Assembly: GCF_001182745.1 (NCBI RefSeq)
Contig: NZ_LN868938.1
Location: forward strand, 1,674,001 to 1,738,000
Direction: 5' to 3'
DNA length: 64,000 nucleotides
Source of the DNA: Nocardia farcinica
GTDB taxonomy: Bacteria; Actinomycetota; Actinomycetes; Mycobacteriales; Mycobacteriaceae
Shown: piece by piece, positions 33,242 through 42,052 of the stretch
Position numbering within the stretch: position 1 is the stretch's first letter
How the letters are laid out: the number at the start of each line of letters is the position of its first letter
Notes under the pieces: model-generated
Databases searched by the model: none
Told to the model about the DNA's origin: nothing
Seen by the model: only the letters and a program-made list of their open reading frames with translations
Translations under genes and position numbers: made by a program

Positions 33242-34531
33242 TCACACCACCGGTCGGGAGCGGGGTGGGCGGGCGAGGACGGACACGCCCGCGGCGAGGA
33301 CGCAGAGGGCGGCGCCGGCCAGCCAGGCGTAGGTGTAGCTGCCGAAGCGATCGCGGATCACGCCCGCGCCGAACGCGGCTGCGGCGGCGCCGAGTTGGTG
33401 CGAGGCGAAGACCCAGCCGAAGACGATGGTGCCGCGGTCGCCGAAGATGTCGCGGCACAGGGCCGCGGTGGGCGGCACGGTGGCGACCCAGTCGAGGCCG
33501 TAGAGGACGACGAACAGGATCATGCTGGGGTGCACGTGCTGGGCGAGCAACAGCGGCAGCACGAGCAGGCCGAGGCCGCGGAAGCCGTAGTAGCCCACCA
33601 GGAGTGCGCGCGGGTCGAACTTGTCGGTGAGCCAGCCGGAGGCGATGGTGCCCGCGATGTCGAACACCCCGACGGCGGCGAGCAACCCGGCGGCGGTGGT
33701 GGCGGGCATGCCGTGGTCGTGGGCCGACGGGATGAAGTGGATGCCGACCAGACCGTTGGTGGTCGCGCCGCAGATCGCGAACGCGAGGGCCAGTGCCCAG
33801 AAGGCGCGGTGCCGGGCGGCGAAGACCAAGCCGTCGATCGCCCGCCGGACCGCGCCGCCGCCGGTGCGGGGCGCGGCGACGTGGGTGCCCGGATCGGCGC
33901 CGTAGGGTGCGACGCCACGGTCGTCGGGGTGATCGCGCAGCACCCACCACACGAGCGGGGCGACGACCAGCGCCGCGCCACCGATCACCAGCGAGGCCGG
34001 CCGCCAGCCGACACGATCGGCGAGCGCGGCGACGGGCGGCAGGATGACCAGCTGGCCGGTGGCGGCGCCCGCGGTGAGCACGCCCATGACCAGCCCGCGG
34101 CGGCGCACGAACCAGCGGTTGGCGATGGTCGCGGCGAACACCAGCGCCATCGCGCCGGTGCCGGTGCCGATCAGCAGCCCCCAGCACACCAGCAGCTGCC
34201 AGGAGGCGGTCATGAACACGCTGCCGCCCGCGCCGAGCGCCACCAGCAGCAGCGCCGCCGAGACGACCTGCCGGATGCCGAACCGGTCCATCAACGCCGC
34301 GGCGAACGGGGCGACCAGCCCGTAGAGCACCAGGTTGATGCTCACCGCCAGCGACATCACGCTCATCGACCAGCCGAATTCGTGATGCAACGGCACCATC
34401 AGCGCGCCGGGTGCGCCGCGGAACCCCGCCGCGCCGAGCAGCGCGAGGAACGCGACGGCGGCCACCCACCAGGCCGGGTGGACCCGTGGGCGGCGGGGCG
34501 CGCCGACGGGCGCGGAAGTACGCAGCGACAT
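33242..34531 (-). CDS. MFS transporter
   Basis: 429 aa from ATG 34531; a GTG 9 bp upstream is an alternative. Twelve hydrophobic segments. The first reads WWVAAVAFLALLGAAGF. The loop LMDRFGIRQVV stands between helices 2 and 3, and a central cytoplasmic loop of about 40 residues (DRGVAPYGADPGTH) separates the halves. It resembles the oxalate/formate and monocarboxylate-type MFS carriers (EFGWSMSVMSLAVSINLVLYG at helix 2). Substrate unknown. Confidence 0.8.
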   Translation of the reverse strand: MSLRTSAPVGAPRRPRVHPAWWVAAVAFLALLGAAGFRGAPGALMVPLHHEFGWSMSVMSLAVSINLVLYGLVAPFAAALMDRFGIRQVVSAALLLVALGAGGSVFMTASWQLLVCWGLLIGTGTGAMALVFAATIANRWFVRRRGLVMGVLTAGAATGQLVILPPVAALADRVGWRPASLVIGGAALVVAPLVWWVLRDHPDDRGVAPYGADPGTHVAAPRTGGGAVRRAIDGLVFAARHRAFWALALAFAICGATTNGLVGIHFIPSAHDHGMPATTAAGLLAAVGVFDIAGTIASGWLTDKFDPRALLVGYYGFRGLGLLVLPLLLAQHVHPSMILFVVLYGLDWVATVPPTAALCRDIFGDRGTIVFGWVFASHQLGAAAAAFGAGVIRDRFGSYTYAWLAGAALCVLAAGVSVLARPPRSRPVV

Positions 34532-34710
34532 CCCGGTGACTCTCTGGACGAAGATGGCTTTCTCGAAAGAAGTTATCGCGACGTGATCGGCGTCTTCGGA
34601 GGCGGTGTGCCGACGGCTCACGACCCGGGGCGAACGGCACAGCCACCGACGTGCCGGGTCCCCGGGGAGTGCCGGCCCGGCGCCGCGCACGCCCGGCGCA
34701 TACTCGGGAC

Positions 34711-35427
34711 GTGCTGAACGACCAGAGCCGCAGAACAGCGGTGTACCCGGACACCGCGCTCGACGATCCGGTGGGCGCATCCCTGCGCGGGCGGCACGCG
34801 CACCTGGCCCGGCGGTGCGGAGGTGCGCTCACCTACCGGGCGGAGGTGGCGACCTTCGCCAGCGTCGGCCTCGACCCCGACCCGGGGCGATGGGACGAGC
34901 TGGCGCGGCTGCTGGGCCGCGGCGAGCTCGCGGACATGTTCAGCTGCCCGGCCCTGCCGCCCGACGGCTGGGACCCGGTCTTCACGCTCGACGGACGTCA
35001 GATGGTTCACGCCGGTGGCCGGGAGACCGGTCCGCCCCCCGCCGGGATGGTCGAGCTGGGCGCCGCCGACGTGCCCGAGATGCTCGACCTCGTCGCGCGC
35101 ACGCAACCGGGCCCGTTCCGCCCGCGCACCCACGAACTCGGCACCTACCTCGGTGTGCGCGTCGACGGCGAGCTGGTGGCGATGGCCGGGGAACGCCTGC
35201 GACCGCCGGGGTGGACCGAGATCAGCGCGGTCTGCACCGCACCCCGGGCGCGCGGGCGCGGGTACGCCGCCGGGCTGGTGCGGGCACTCGTCGCGCGGAT
35301 CGAGGCGCGCGGGGACCGGCCGTTCCTGCACGTCGCCGAGTCGAACACCGGCGCGATCGCCCACTACGAACGGCTCGGTTTCCGTACCCGGCGGCGCCTG
35401 ACCTTCCGCGGCTTCCGCGTCCCATAA
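34711..35427 (+). CDS. GNAT family N-acetyltransferase
   Basis: 238 aa from GTG 34711; the open frame extends upstream without homology. The N-terminal 100 residues are a variable domain. The C-terminal GNAT fold has EISAVCTAPRARGRGYAAGLV (acetyl-CoA pyrophosphate loop R-x-x-G-x-G/A) and AESNTGAIAHYERLGF. This split layout is common in actinobacterial FR47-like acetyltransferases of unknown substrate. Convergent with the first heptosyltransferase gene. Confidence 0.8.
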   Translation: MLNDQSRRTAVYPDTALDDPVGASLRGRHAHLARRCGGALTYRAEVATFASVGLDPDPGRWDELARLLGRGELADMFSCPALPPDGWDPVFTLDGRQMVHAGGRETGPPPAGMVELGAADVPEMLDLVARTQPGPFRPRTHELGTYLGVRVDGELVAMAGERLRPPGWTEISAVCTAPRARGRGYAAGLVRALVARIEARGDRPFLHVAESNTGAIAHYERLGFRTRRRLTFRGFRVP

Positions 35428-35444
35428 CGGCCCGGCCCCGCGGC

Positions 35445-36536
35445 TCAACCCTGTGCCGCGAGCAGGTCGTCCACCTCGGCGCAGACCTGCTCGGTCCGCA
35501 CCGTGGTGACCACGGAGTCGTCGTGCGGGCAGCGCGGCAGGGTCTCGTCGGTCAGGTCGGCGTGACAGACCGGGCAGTTCGTCATCCAGGAGGCCAGCAC
35601 GCGGTCCCGGGCGCGGACCAGCGGACCCGCGTTGACGACATTGCCGATCCAGTAGATGCCGACCGTCGGTGTGCCGACCGCGCGGGCCAGGTGGCGCGGA
35701 CCGCTGTCGTTGCCGAGGAACAGGGTGCTGCGCGCCAGCACCCCGCACAGCGCCGACATCGAGGCGCCGACCATCGAGCGCACCGCCTCCGGCTGCGGGG
35801 CGCGGCGCCGGGCGAGCAGGCAGACCTCCTCCACGAGCGGGCGCTCCGACTCCGCGCCGAGCACCAGGACCACCGCACCGCGCCCGACGCAGTAGGCCGC
35901 CACGTCGGCGAACCGGTCCGGCGGCCAGCGGCGGCGCGGGTCGGTGGCGCCCGGGTGCAGGGCGACGACCGGTCCGGCGGCCTCCTGCAGCACCGCCTCG
36001 GAGGCGAGCAGGTCGGCGCCGGTCACCTCGAGTTCCGGTTCCAGGACCACCGGCGCGGCCCCGGCCAGCCCGGCCACTTCCAGCCAGCGCAGCATCTCGT
36101 GCTGGTAGTAGCGGAACGGCAGGGTGCGGGTGAGCGGACCGGCGTCGGCGGCCCGTGGCCCGACGGTCCAGCGCGGCCCGAGCCCGGTCAGAAAGGGATT
36201 CGACCACGCGCCGCCACCGTGCAGCTGCACGCCGAGGTCGGGGCGGCGGCGCGCGAAATCGCGGCTGAACGCCGCTTCGTGCTCGGCCGCCGGGAGCGGG
36301 ATCACCTCGGCCACCGGACCGGGCCGCTCCCCCAGCAGTTCGGCGTGCACGGGCGCGCCCAGCAGGGTGATCTGCGCATCCGGGTAGGTGGCGGCCAGCG
36401 CGTGCACCGCGGGCATGGCGAAGAGCAGATCGCCGAGGCCGCCGCCGCGCAGCACGACGATGCTGCGCACGTCGGGGAACGGCTCGGCCAGCGGGCCGAG
36501 AACCGAGCGCCGGGACACCTGTTCACGAGTCGTCAC
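35445..36536 (-). CDS. Family 9 glycosyltransferase (heptosyltransferase-like)
   Basis: 363 aa from GTG 36536 behind AGGAG. GT-B fold: VLRGGGLGDLLFAMPAVHALA (the hallmark G-x-G-D-x-L near the N-terminus), VALHPGATDPRRRWPPDRFADVA at the start of the donor domain, and FLGNDSGPRHLARAVGTPTVGIY (D/N-S/T-G-P-x-H). These are the signatures of ADP-heptose:LPS heptosyltransferases. A late CPVCHADLTDE...CPHD contains four Cys/His residues, possibly a small metal site. Divergent from the glycan operon and probably part of it. Confidence 0.85.
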   Translation of the reverse strand: MTTREQVSRRSVLGPLAEPFPDVRSIVVLRGGGLGDLLFAMPAVHALAATYPDAQITLLGAPVHAELLGERPGPVAEVIPLPAAEHEAAFSRDFARRRPDLGVQLHGGGAWSNPFLTGLGPRWTVGPRAADAGPLTRTLPFRYYQHEMLRWLEVAGLAGAAPVVLEPELEVTGADLLASEAVLQEAAGPVVALHPGATDPRRRWPPDRFADVAAYCVGRGAVVLVLGAESERPLVEEVCLLARRRAPQPEAVRSMVGASMSALCGVLARSTLFLGNDSGPRHLARAVGTPTVGIYWIGNVVNAGPLVRARDRVLASWMTNCPVCHADLTDETLPRCPHDDSVVTTVRTEQVCAEVDDLLAAQG

Positions 36537-36720
36537 GCCGAACTCCTGTCACGAGGTGGATCACACGTCCTGGCCGTTCTACCCCGGCATTCTCCGGGCA
36601 AACCGGGCGCGTCCTCACCAGGCCCATCAACCCCGTTTGTTTCACCGGAGAAGTGCGGGGTAGTCGCCGGGCACCGCGGCAGTTGCGCGTCGCGGGACAA
36701 CCCGGCACAACGACGACCAG

Positions 36721-36754
36721 GACCGATTCGCCCGAAATGACCGGCGAATCGGTC
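36721..36754. promoter_or_regulatory. Perfect inverted repeat before the glycan operon
   Basis: GACCGATTCGCC and GGCGAATCGGTC, 12-bp arms around a 10-base loop, ending 30 bp before the GTG of the first operon gene. It could be a leader hairpin/attenuator or an operator. The rest of the 248-bp divergent gap (36537-36784) shows nothing firm. Confidence 0.6.
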
Positions 36755-36784
36755 TCCGTGTCGCCTCGACGAACGGAGCACGCG

Positions 36785-38002
36785 GTGAGAATTGCGATGG
36801 TTTCCGAGCACGCCAGCCCGCTGGCCCCTTTGGGCGGCACCGATGCGGGGGGCCAGAACGTCCACGTCGCCGAGCTCTCCGCGGCGCTGGCGCGCCGAGG
36901 TCACGAGGTCACCGTCTATACCCGTCACGACGGTTCCTGCGCGGAGCCGGAGGTGTTGACCGGTGCGGGATATCGCGTCGTCCATGTGCCTGCGGGCCCG
37001 CCGCATCCCATCCCGAAGGACGACATCCTGCCGTTTCTCAGCCAATTCGCCCGGTTTCTGCGCGAACGCTGGGCAATCGAGCGGCCGGAGGTCGTCCACG
37101 CGCATTTCTGGATGTCGGGTGTCGCCGCCGAACTCGCGGCCCGCAAATTCGATGTGCCGGTGGTGCTGACCTTTCACGCGCTCGGCACCGTCAAACGCCG
37201 CTACCAGGGCGCCGACGACACCAGCCCGCCGACCCGGCTGCGGCTGGAACGCCAGATCGCCAACCGCGCCACCCATGTGATCGCCACCTGCTCCGACGAG
37301 GTCGCCGAACTGGGCGAGATGGGGGTGCCGCGCAACCGGACCACGGTGGTGCCGTGCGGGGTGGACCTCGAGCAGTTCACCCCGGACGGGCCCACCGACC
37401 CGAAGACCTACCCGCACCGGCTGGTCACGGTCGGACGGATGGTGCGGCGCAAGGGATTCGACACCGCCATCGGCGCGCTCGCCGACCTGCCCGACACCGA
37501 GCTGGTGATCGCGGGCGGCGCACCGGGTTCCGATGCCGAGGCCGACCCGGAGATGAACCGGTTGCGCGAACTCGCCGCCGATTACGGCGTCGCCGACCGG
37601 GTCCGGCTGGCCGGGCAGGTGCCGCGCGCGGCGATGCCTGCGCTGCTGCGCTCGGCCGACGTGGTGGTGTGCACGCCGTGGTACGAGCCGTTCGGCATCG
37701 TGCCGCTGGAAGCGATGGCGTGCGCGAAACCCGTGGTGGCCAGCGCAGTCGGCGGCATGCTCGACACCGTCCACGACGGCGTGACCGGTCGCCTGGTCAT
37801 GCCGGTCACGTCGCGGGCGGTCGCGGAGGTCGTGCGGCCGCTACTGGCCGATCCCGACCTGCGGCTGGCCTTCGGCACCGCCGGTTACCGCCGCGCCCAC
37901 AGCACCTACTCGTGGGACCGCGTCGCCGAACGCACCCTGACCACCTATCAGCGCATCACCTCCGCCACCAACGCCGGCGCGACCACCGCGTCGGCGGGCT
38001 GA
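36785..38002 (+). CDS. Family 4 glycosyltransferase
   Basis: 405 aa from GTG 36785, 7 bp after GGAG. RIAMVSEHASPLAPLGGTDAGGQNVHVAELS is the N-terminal GT4 signature, HAHFWMSGVAAELAA follows. The donor-binding E-x7-E motif appears as PWYEPFGIVPLEAMACAKPVV. First gene of a compact rightward operon with heptose-synthesis genes. It resembles retaining mannosyl- or heptosyl-transferases of GT4. It probably adds a sugar to the envelope glycan made here. Confidence 0.87.
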   Translation: MRIAMVSEHASPLAPLGGTDAGGQNVHVAELSAALARRGHEVTVYTRHDGSCAEPEVLTGAGYRVVHVPAGPPHPIPKDDILPFLSQFARFLRERWAIERPEVVHAHFWMSGVAAELAARKFDVPVVLTFHALGTVKRRYQGADDTSPPTRLRLERQIANRATHVIATCSDEVAELGEMGVPRNRTTVVPCGVDLEQFTPDGPTDPKTYPHRLVTVGRMVRRKGFDTAIGALADLPDTELVIAGGAPGSDAEADPEMNRLRELAADYGVADRVRLAGQVPRAAMPALLRSADVVVCTPWYEPFGIVPLEAMACAKPVVASAVGGMLDTVHDGVTGRLVMPVTSRAVAEVVRPLLADPDLRLAFGTAGYRRAHSTYSWDRVAERTLTTYQRITSATNAGATTASAG

Positions 38003-38030
38003 GCCACCACCTCCGGCCGAAAGGAGCACA

Positions 38031-38735
38031 GTGAGCCGACCAGGAGCACGCGAGCTCGGGAACATCCTGATCACCGGTGGCGCGTCCGGTCTCGGCGCCG
38101 CCACCGCCGCCGCCGTCCGCGCCGCGGGCGGCACTCCGCTGGTCATCGACCGCGACAAGCCGGACCCCGAATTGGCCTGGGAGTACGCCGATCTCGCGGA
38201 CTCGCAGGACGCCGAGGAAGCCGTCGCGCGGCTGCTCAGCCGGGTGGACGGGCGCCTGGACGGGGTTTTCACCGCGGCGGGCACCGATGTCTGCGGTCCG
38301 CTGGACGGGGTGTCGACCGCCGACTGGGAACGGGTCGTGCGGGTCAACCTGTTCGGCACCGCGGCGGTGGTGCGGGCCGCGCTGCCCGCGCTGCGCGCCT
38401 CGCACGGCACGGTGGTGACCGTCGCCTCGACCCTGGGCATCAAGGCGGTCGGTGACGCGACCGCCTACTGCGCCTCGAAGTTCGGCGTCGTCGGTTTCAC
38501 CCGCGCGCTGGCCGCGGAGACCCGCGGCGAGGTGGGTGTCACGCTGCTCGTCCCGGGCGGCATGCACACCGCCTTCTTCGACGGCCGCCCCGAGCAGTAC
38601 GCGCCGCCGCCGGATGTCACCCTGAACCAGCCCGAGGATGTCGCCCAGACCGTGCTCTTCGCGCTGACCCGCCCGCCGGGCTGCGAGGTGCGCGAGCTGG
38701 TGGTGTGTCACTCCACCGAGGGATCGTGGCCGTGA
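38031..38735 (+). CDS. SDR family oxidoreductase of the glycan operon
   Basis: 234 aa from GTG 38031 behind [25 protein letters not shown] cofactor motif, IDRDKPDP after beta-2 (an acidic residue favouring NAD), TVASTLGIKAVGDATAYCASK active site. A classical SDR, so not the extended-SDR HldD epimerase. Its place between glycosyltransferases suggests oxidation or reduction of a nucleotide sugar or glycan precursor. The stop overlaps the next start. Confidence 0.82.
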   Translation: MSRPGARELGNILITGGASGLGAATAAAVRAAGGTPLVIDRDKPDPELAWEYADLADSQDAEEAVARLLSRVDGRLDGVFTAAGTDVCGPLDGVSTADWERVVRVNLFGTAAVVRAALPALRASHGTVVTVASTLGIKAVGDATAYCASKFGVVGFTRALAAETRGEVGVTLLVPGGMHTAFFDGRPEQYAPPPDVTLNQPEDVAQTVLFALTRPPGCEVRELVVCHSTEGSWP

Positions 38736-39733
38736 CGGGGCGACGGTTGACCATCCTGGCCTGGCACGTGCACGGGTCGTGGATGACCTCGTTCGTGCAG
38801 GGCGGGCATCGGTATCTGATCCCCGCCGACGGGCACCAGGGCGAGTGGGCGCGCGGCCGCTGCGGGCGGCCGTGGCCGGAGTCCGCGCAGGAGATCGCGC
38901 CCGCCGCGCTGGCCGACGCCGAGATCGACGTGGTGGTGGTGCAGCGACCACGCGAGCTCGACCTCACGCTCGAGTGGACCGGCAGGCGGCCGGGCATCGA
39001 TGTGCCCGCGCTCTACGTCGAGCACAACACCCCGAACCAGCACGCCGCGCTGACCCGGCATCCGCTGGCCGACCGGCCGGAGATCCCGATCGTGCACGTC
39101 ACCGATTTCAACCGGCTGATGTGGGACAACGGGCGCAACCCCGCCACGGTGGTGCCGCACGGCGTGCTCGACCCCGGCTACCGCTATACCGGCGAAATGG
39201 CCAGGGCCGCAACGATCATCAACGAGCCGGTGCGGCGGGGACGGGTCACCGGCACCGATCTGCTGGTGCCGCTCTCGGCGGCGGCGCCGATCGACGTGTT
39301 CGGCATGGGCACCGACGATCTGCACGAGGCACTGGAGGTCGGCGACGACCGGGTGCACGGCGCGGGCGACCACACCCAGGACCGCCTGCACGCCGAACTC
39401 GGGCGTCGACGGGTGTTCCTGCACCTGCCGCGCTGGACCTCGCTCGGCCTGTCGCTGCTCGAGGCGATGTATCTCGGGATGCCGGTGGTCGCCGTCGGCA
39501 GCACCGAGGCGGGCGCGTCGATCCCACCGGAGGCGGGCACCGTGTCGACCGACCCGGCCGTGCTCGCCGACGCGGTGCGCGGCTATCTCGCCGAGCCGAT
39601 GCTCGCCGAGGTCGCGGGCAAGGCCGGCCGGCAGTGGGCGCACGCGCATTTCGGCATCGACGCCTTCGTCGAGCGCTGGGATGCCCTGCTGGCGCGCACG
39701 ATCGCCGAGCATCCGGCGGGGCGGCCGTCATGA
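38732..39733 (+). CDS. GT4/GT-B-type glycosyltransferase
   Basis: 333 aa from the GTG that overlaps the SDR stop; GTG 38726 is an alternative. N-terminal half RLTILAWHVHGSWMTSFVQGGH and VVQRPRELDL, middle VEHNTPNQHAAL and VVPHGVLDPG. The C-terminal donor half has FLHLPRWTSLGLSLLEAMYLGMPVVAV in place of the usual E-x7-E. A GT-B enzyme common in actinobacterial glycan loci. The donor sugar is unknown. Its stop overlaps the GT9 start (ATGA). Confidence 0.8.
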   Translation: MTGRRLTILAWHVHGSWMTSFVQGGHRYLIPADGHQGEWARGRCGRPWPESAQEIAPAALADAEIDVVVVQRPRELDLTLEWTGRRPGIDVPALYVEHNTPNQHAALTRHPLADRPEIPIVHVTDFNRLMWDNGRNPATVVPHGVLDPGYRYTGEMARAATIINEPVRRGRVTGTDLLVPLSAAAPIDVFGMGTDDLHEALEVGDDRVHGAGDHTQDRLHAELGRRRVFLHLPRWTSLGLSLLEAMYLGMPVVAVGSTEAGASIPPEAGTVSTDPAVLADAVRGYLAEPMLAEVAGKAGRQWAHAHFGIDAFVERWDALLARTIAEHPAGRPS

Positions 39734-40848
39734 CCTCGCCACCGCCGCCCGCCCCGCACGTCCTGGCCGCGCGGCTCGACAGCGCCGGGGACGTGCTGCT
39801 CATGGGTCCGGCCGTGCGGGCCGTCGCCGCCGGGGCGGGCCGGGTGACCTTCCTGGCCGGTCCGCGCGGGGTGGCCGCGGCGCGACTGCTGCCCGGCATC
39901 GACGAGATCGTCGAATATCACGCGGGCTGGGTCGATTTCGACTCCCCGCCGGTCACCGCGGCGGGCATCGACGCGTTCGTCACCGACCTGCGCGCGCGCC
40001 GGATCGACGAGGCGGTGATCTTCACCTCCTTCCATCAGTCGCCGCTGCCGCTGGCGCTGCTGCTGCGCATGGCCGGGGTGCCGCGGATCTCGGCGATCAG
40101 CCCCGACTATCCGGGTTCGCTGCTCGACGTGCGCCACCGCGTCGACGACGACGTACCGGAACCGGAGCGGGCGCTCTCGCTCGCCGAAGCCGCGGGCTAC
40201 CGGGGCGACGGCGGCGGGTTGCGAGTGCGGGCCGACCTCCCCGACGTCGGACATCTCACCGGCGCACCGGGTTACGTCGTGGTGCATCCCGGGGCCGCGG
40301 TGCCCGCGCGGCGCCCCTCGGCCGAACGCTGCCGGTCCTATGTGGCCGCACTGACCGCCGCCGGGCATCGGGTGCTGGTCACCGGCGGGCCCGACGAACG
40401 GGAACTCACCGCCGCCGTCGCGGCCGGACTCGCTCCCGATCTGGGCGGCGCCACCGATCTCGCGGGGCTGGCGGCGATCCTGCGGGACGCGGCGGTGGTC
40501 GTCGCCCCGAACACCGGGCCCGCGCACCTGGCCGCGGCGGTCGGCACGCCGATCGTGTCGCTGTTCGCCCCGGTGGTGCCCGCGATCCGCTGGGCGCCCT
40601 ACGGGGTGCCCACCGTGCTGCTCGGCGATCAGCGGGCGGCGTGCGCGGGCAGCAGGGCGCGGGAATGTCCGGTTCCCGGGCATCCGTGCCTGGACGGGAT
40701 CACCGCGCAGGAGGTGGTGGCCGCGGTGGTGACGCTGCTGGACGGGCGCGACGCGCCGACCCGGCTGCGGCCGCGCCGTTTCGACCGCGCGCGGCGGGGA
40801 ATCAGCGAGGCAGACGTGGTCGGCGCGGCCGACCAGGGGCAGGCGTGA
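39730..40848 (+). CDS. Family 9 glycosyltransferase (heptosyltransferase-like)
   Basis: 372 aa. AARLDSAGDVLLMGPAVRAVA is the GT9 N-terminal G-D-x-L motif, VVHPGAAVPARRPSAERC opens the donor domain, and VAPNTGPAHLAAAVGTPIVSLF is the acceptor/donor signature. Similar in layout to the other two GT9 enzymes of this region but clearly diverged. GT9 enzymes of Gram-negatives transfer L,D- or D,D-heptose from ADP-heptose. Here the acceptor must be another envelope glycan or lipid. Confidence 0.87.
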   Translation: MTSPPPPAPHVLAARLDSAGDVLLMGPAVRAVAAGAGRVTFLAGPRGVAAARLLPGIDEIVEYHAGWVDFDSPPVTAAGIDAFVTDLRARRIDEAVIFTSFHQSPLPLALLLRMAGVPRISAISPDYPGSLLDVRHRVDDDVPEPERALSLAEAAGYRGDGGGLRVRADLPDVGHLTGAPGYVVVHPGAAVPARRPSAERCRSYVAALTAAGHRVLVTGGPDERELTAAVAAGLAPDLGGATDLAGLAAILRDAAVVVAPNTGPAHLAAAVGTPIVSLFAPVVPAIRWAPYGVPTVLLGDQRAACAGSRARECPVPGHPCLDGITAQEVVAAVVTLLDGRDAPTRLRPRRFDRARRGISEADVVGAADQGQA

Positions 40849-40858
40849 GGAGGTCCGG

Positions 40859-41437
40859 GTGGACACGATCGACGACACGGTGGCCGCGGCGGCGCCGTGC
40901 GCGGTGCTCTTCGACCGCGACGACACCCTCATCGTCGACGTCCCCTATCTCGCCGACCCCGCCGGGGTGCGTCCGGTGCCCGGCGCGGCCGAGCAACTGA
41001 ACCGCCTGCGGGCGGCCGGAATCCGGGTCGGGGTGGTCAGCAACCAGTCCGGCGTCGCCGCCGGGCTGATCAGTCCCGCGCAGCTGGCGGCGGTCAATGC
41101 CAGGGTCGAGGAACTGCTCGGACCGTTCGACACCTGGCAGGTGTGCACGCACGGACGCGACGACGGATGCCGGTGCCGCAAGCCCGAACCGGGGCTGGTG
41201 ATCGACGCCGCCGCCGCGCTGGGCACGGTGCCCGCCGACTGTGTGCTGATCGGCGACATCGGCTCGGACGTGGCCGCCGCCGTCGCGGCGGGCGCGCGCG
41301 CCGTATTGGTTCCCACCGCCAAGACCCGCCCCGAGGAGATCGCCTACGCCCGGGAGGTGGCACTGGTCGCGCCGGATCTGGCCGACGCGGTGACGCTTGC
41401 CCTGTCGGGCACGTCGAGAAAGGACGTACTGTCGTGA
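40859..41437 (+). CDS. gmhB: HAD-IIIA phosphatase, D-glycero-D-manno-heptose-1,7-bisphosphate 7-phosphatase
   Basis: 192 aa from GTG 40859, 6 bp after GGAGG. HAD motif I is FDRDDTLIVDVPYL (nucleophile and acid Asp). Motif II is VVSNQSGV. The zinc loop CTHGRDDGCRCRKPEPGL has the Cys/His pattern of GmhB, and GDIGSDVAAA is motif IV. GmhB removes the 7-phosphate from heptose 1,7-bisphosphate to yield the 1-phosphate used by HldE. Histidinol-phosphate phosphatase is the main alternative, made unlikely by the adjacent gmhA. Confidence 0.88.
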   Translation: MDTIDDTVAAAAPCAVLFDRDDTLIVDVPYLADPAGVRPVPGAAEQLNRLRAAGIRVGVVSNQSGVAAGLISPAQLAAVNARVEELLGPFDTWQVCTHGRDDGCRCRKPEPGLVIDAAAALGTVPADCVLIGDIGSDVAAAVAAGARAVLVPTAKTRPEEIAYAREVALVAPDLADAVTLALSGTSRKDVLS

Positions 41438-42051
41438 CCAGCTCGAAGGTGCAATCCACCCGTCATCTCGTCCCCGGTACCGGGGCCGAGCTCGAGCGCC
41501 ACTTCGACGCGCTCTCGAACGCGCTGCGGCGCAATCTGTCTCCCGCCGTCGCGCACATCTGGACCTGGGGCGAGGAACTGGCCCGCGTCTATCAGCGCGG
41601 CGGGCGGCTGTTCACCTGCGGCAACGGCGGCAGCGCGGCCGAGGCCCAGCACCTGTCCGCCGAGCTGACCGGCCGGTTCCGCGGCGAACGGCAGCCGTTG
41701 TCGGCGATCGCGTTGCATTGCGACACGTCGAGCACCACCGCGATCGTCAACGACTACGGCATCGACGAGATGTTCGCCCGCCAGCTGCGCGCGCACGGCC
41801 GTCCCGGCGACGTGCTGGTGGTGTTGTCCACCAGCGGCTCGAGTCCCAACGTGGTCGCCGCCGCCAAGGCCGCGCACGACATCGGCATGGCGACACGGGC
41901 GATGACCGGTCCCCCGCCGAATCCCCTTGCCGCCCTGTGCGACGACGCCGTCGCCATCGAAGCCGACACCGTCGCCACCGTCCAGGAGATGCACCTGGTG
42001 CTGGTGCACGCGCTGTGCACCGCGCTCGAGGCCGCGCTGGAGGTGCGCTGA
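41434..42051 (+). CDS. gmhA: Sedoheptulose-7-phosphate isomerase
   Basis: 205 aa from the GTG overlapping the gmhB stop. SIS fold with TCGNGGSAAEAQHLSAELTG, RPGDVLVVLSTSGSSPNVV and VQEMHLVLVHAL (the C-terminal Glu/His of GmhA). It converts sedoheptulose 7-phosphate from the pentose pathway to D-glycero-D-manno-heptose 7-phosphate, the entry step of ADP- or GDP-heptose synthesis. Followed by a kinase gene after one base. Confidence 0.9.
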   Translation: MTSSKVQSTRHLVPGTGAELERHFDALSNALRRNLSPAVAHIWTWGEELARVYQRGGRLFTCGNGGSAAEAQHLSAELTGRFRGERQPLSAIALHCDTSSTTAIVNDYGIDEMFARQLRAHGRPGDVLVVLSTSGSSPNVVAAAKAAHDIGMATRAMTGPPPNPLAALCDDAVAIEADTVATVQEMHLVLVHALCTALEAALEVR

Positions 42052-42052
42052 C

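Noticed and set aside
31746..34832. 1028-aa leftward open frame
   Set aside because: Only the last 462 codons form a protein family (secreted lipase with its own signal peptide and ribosome site). The rest is the MFS gene read in the wrong frame.
38031..38735. SDR in the glycan operon as HldD (ADP-heptose 6-epimerase)
   Set aside because: It is a 234-aa classical SDR with a YCASK motif, not the roughly 310-aa extended SDR to which HldD belongs.
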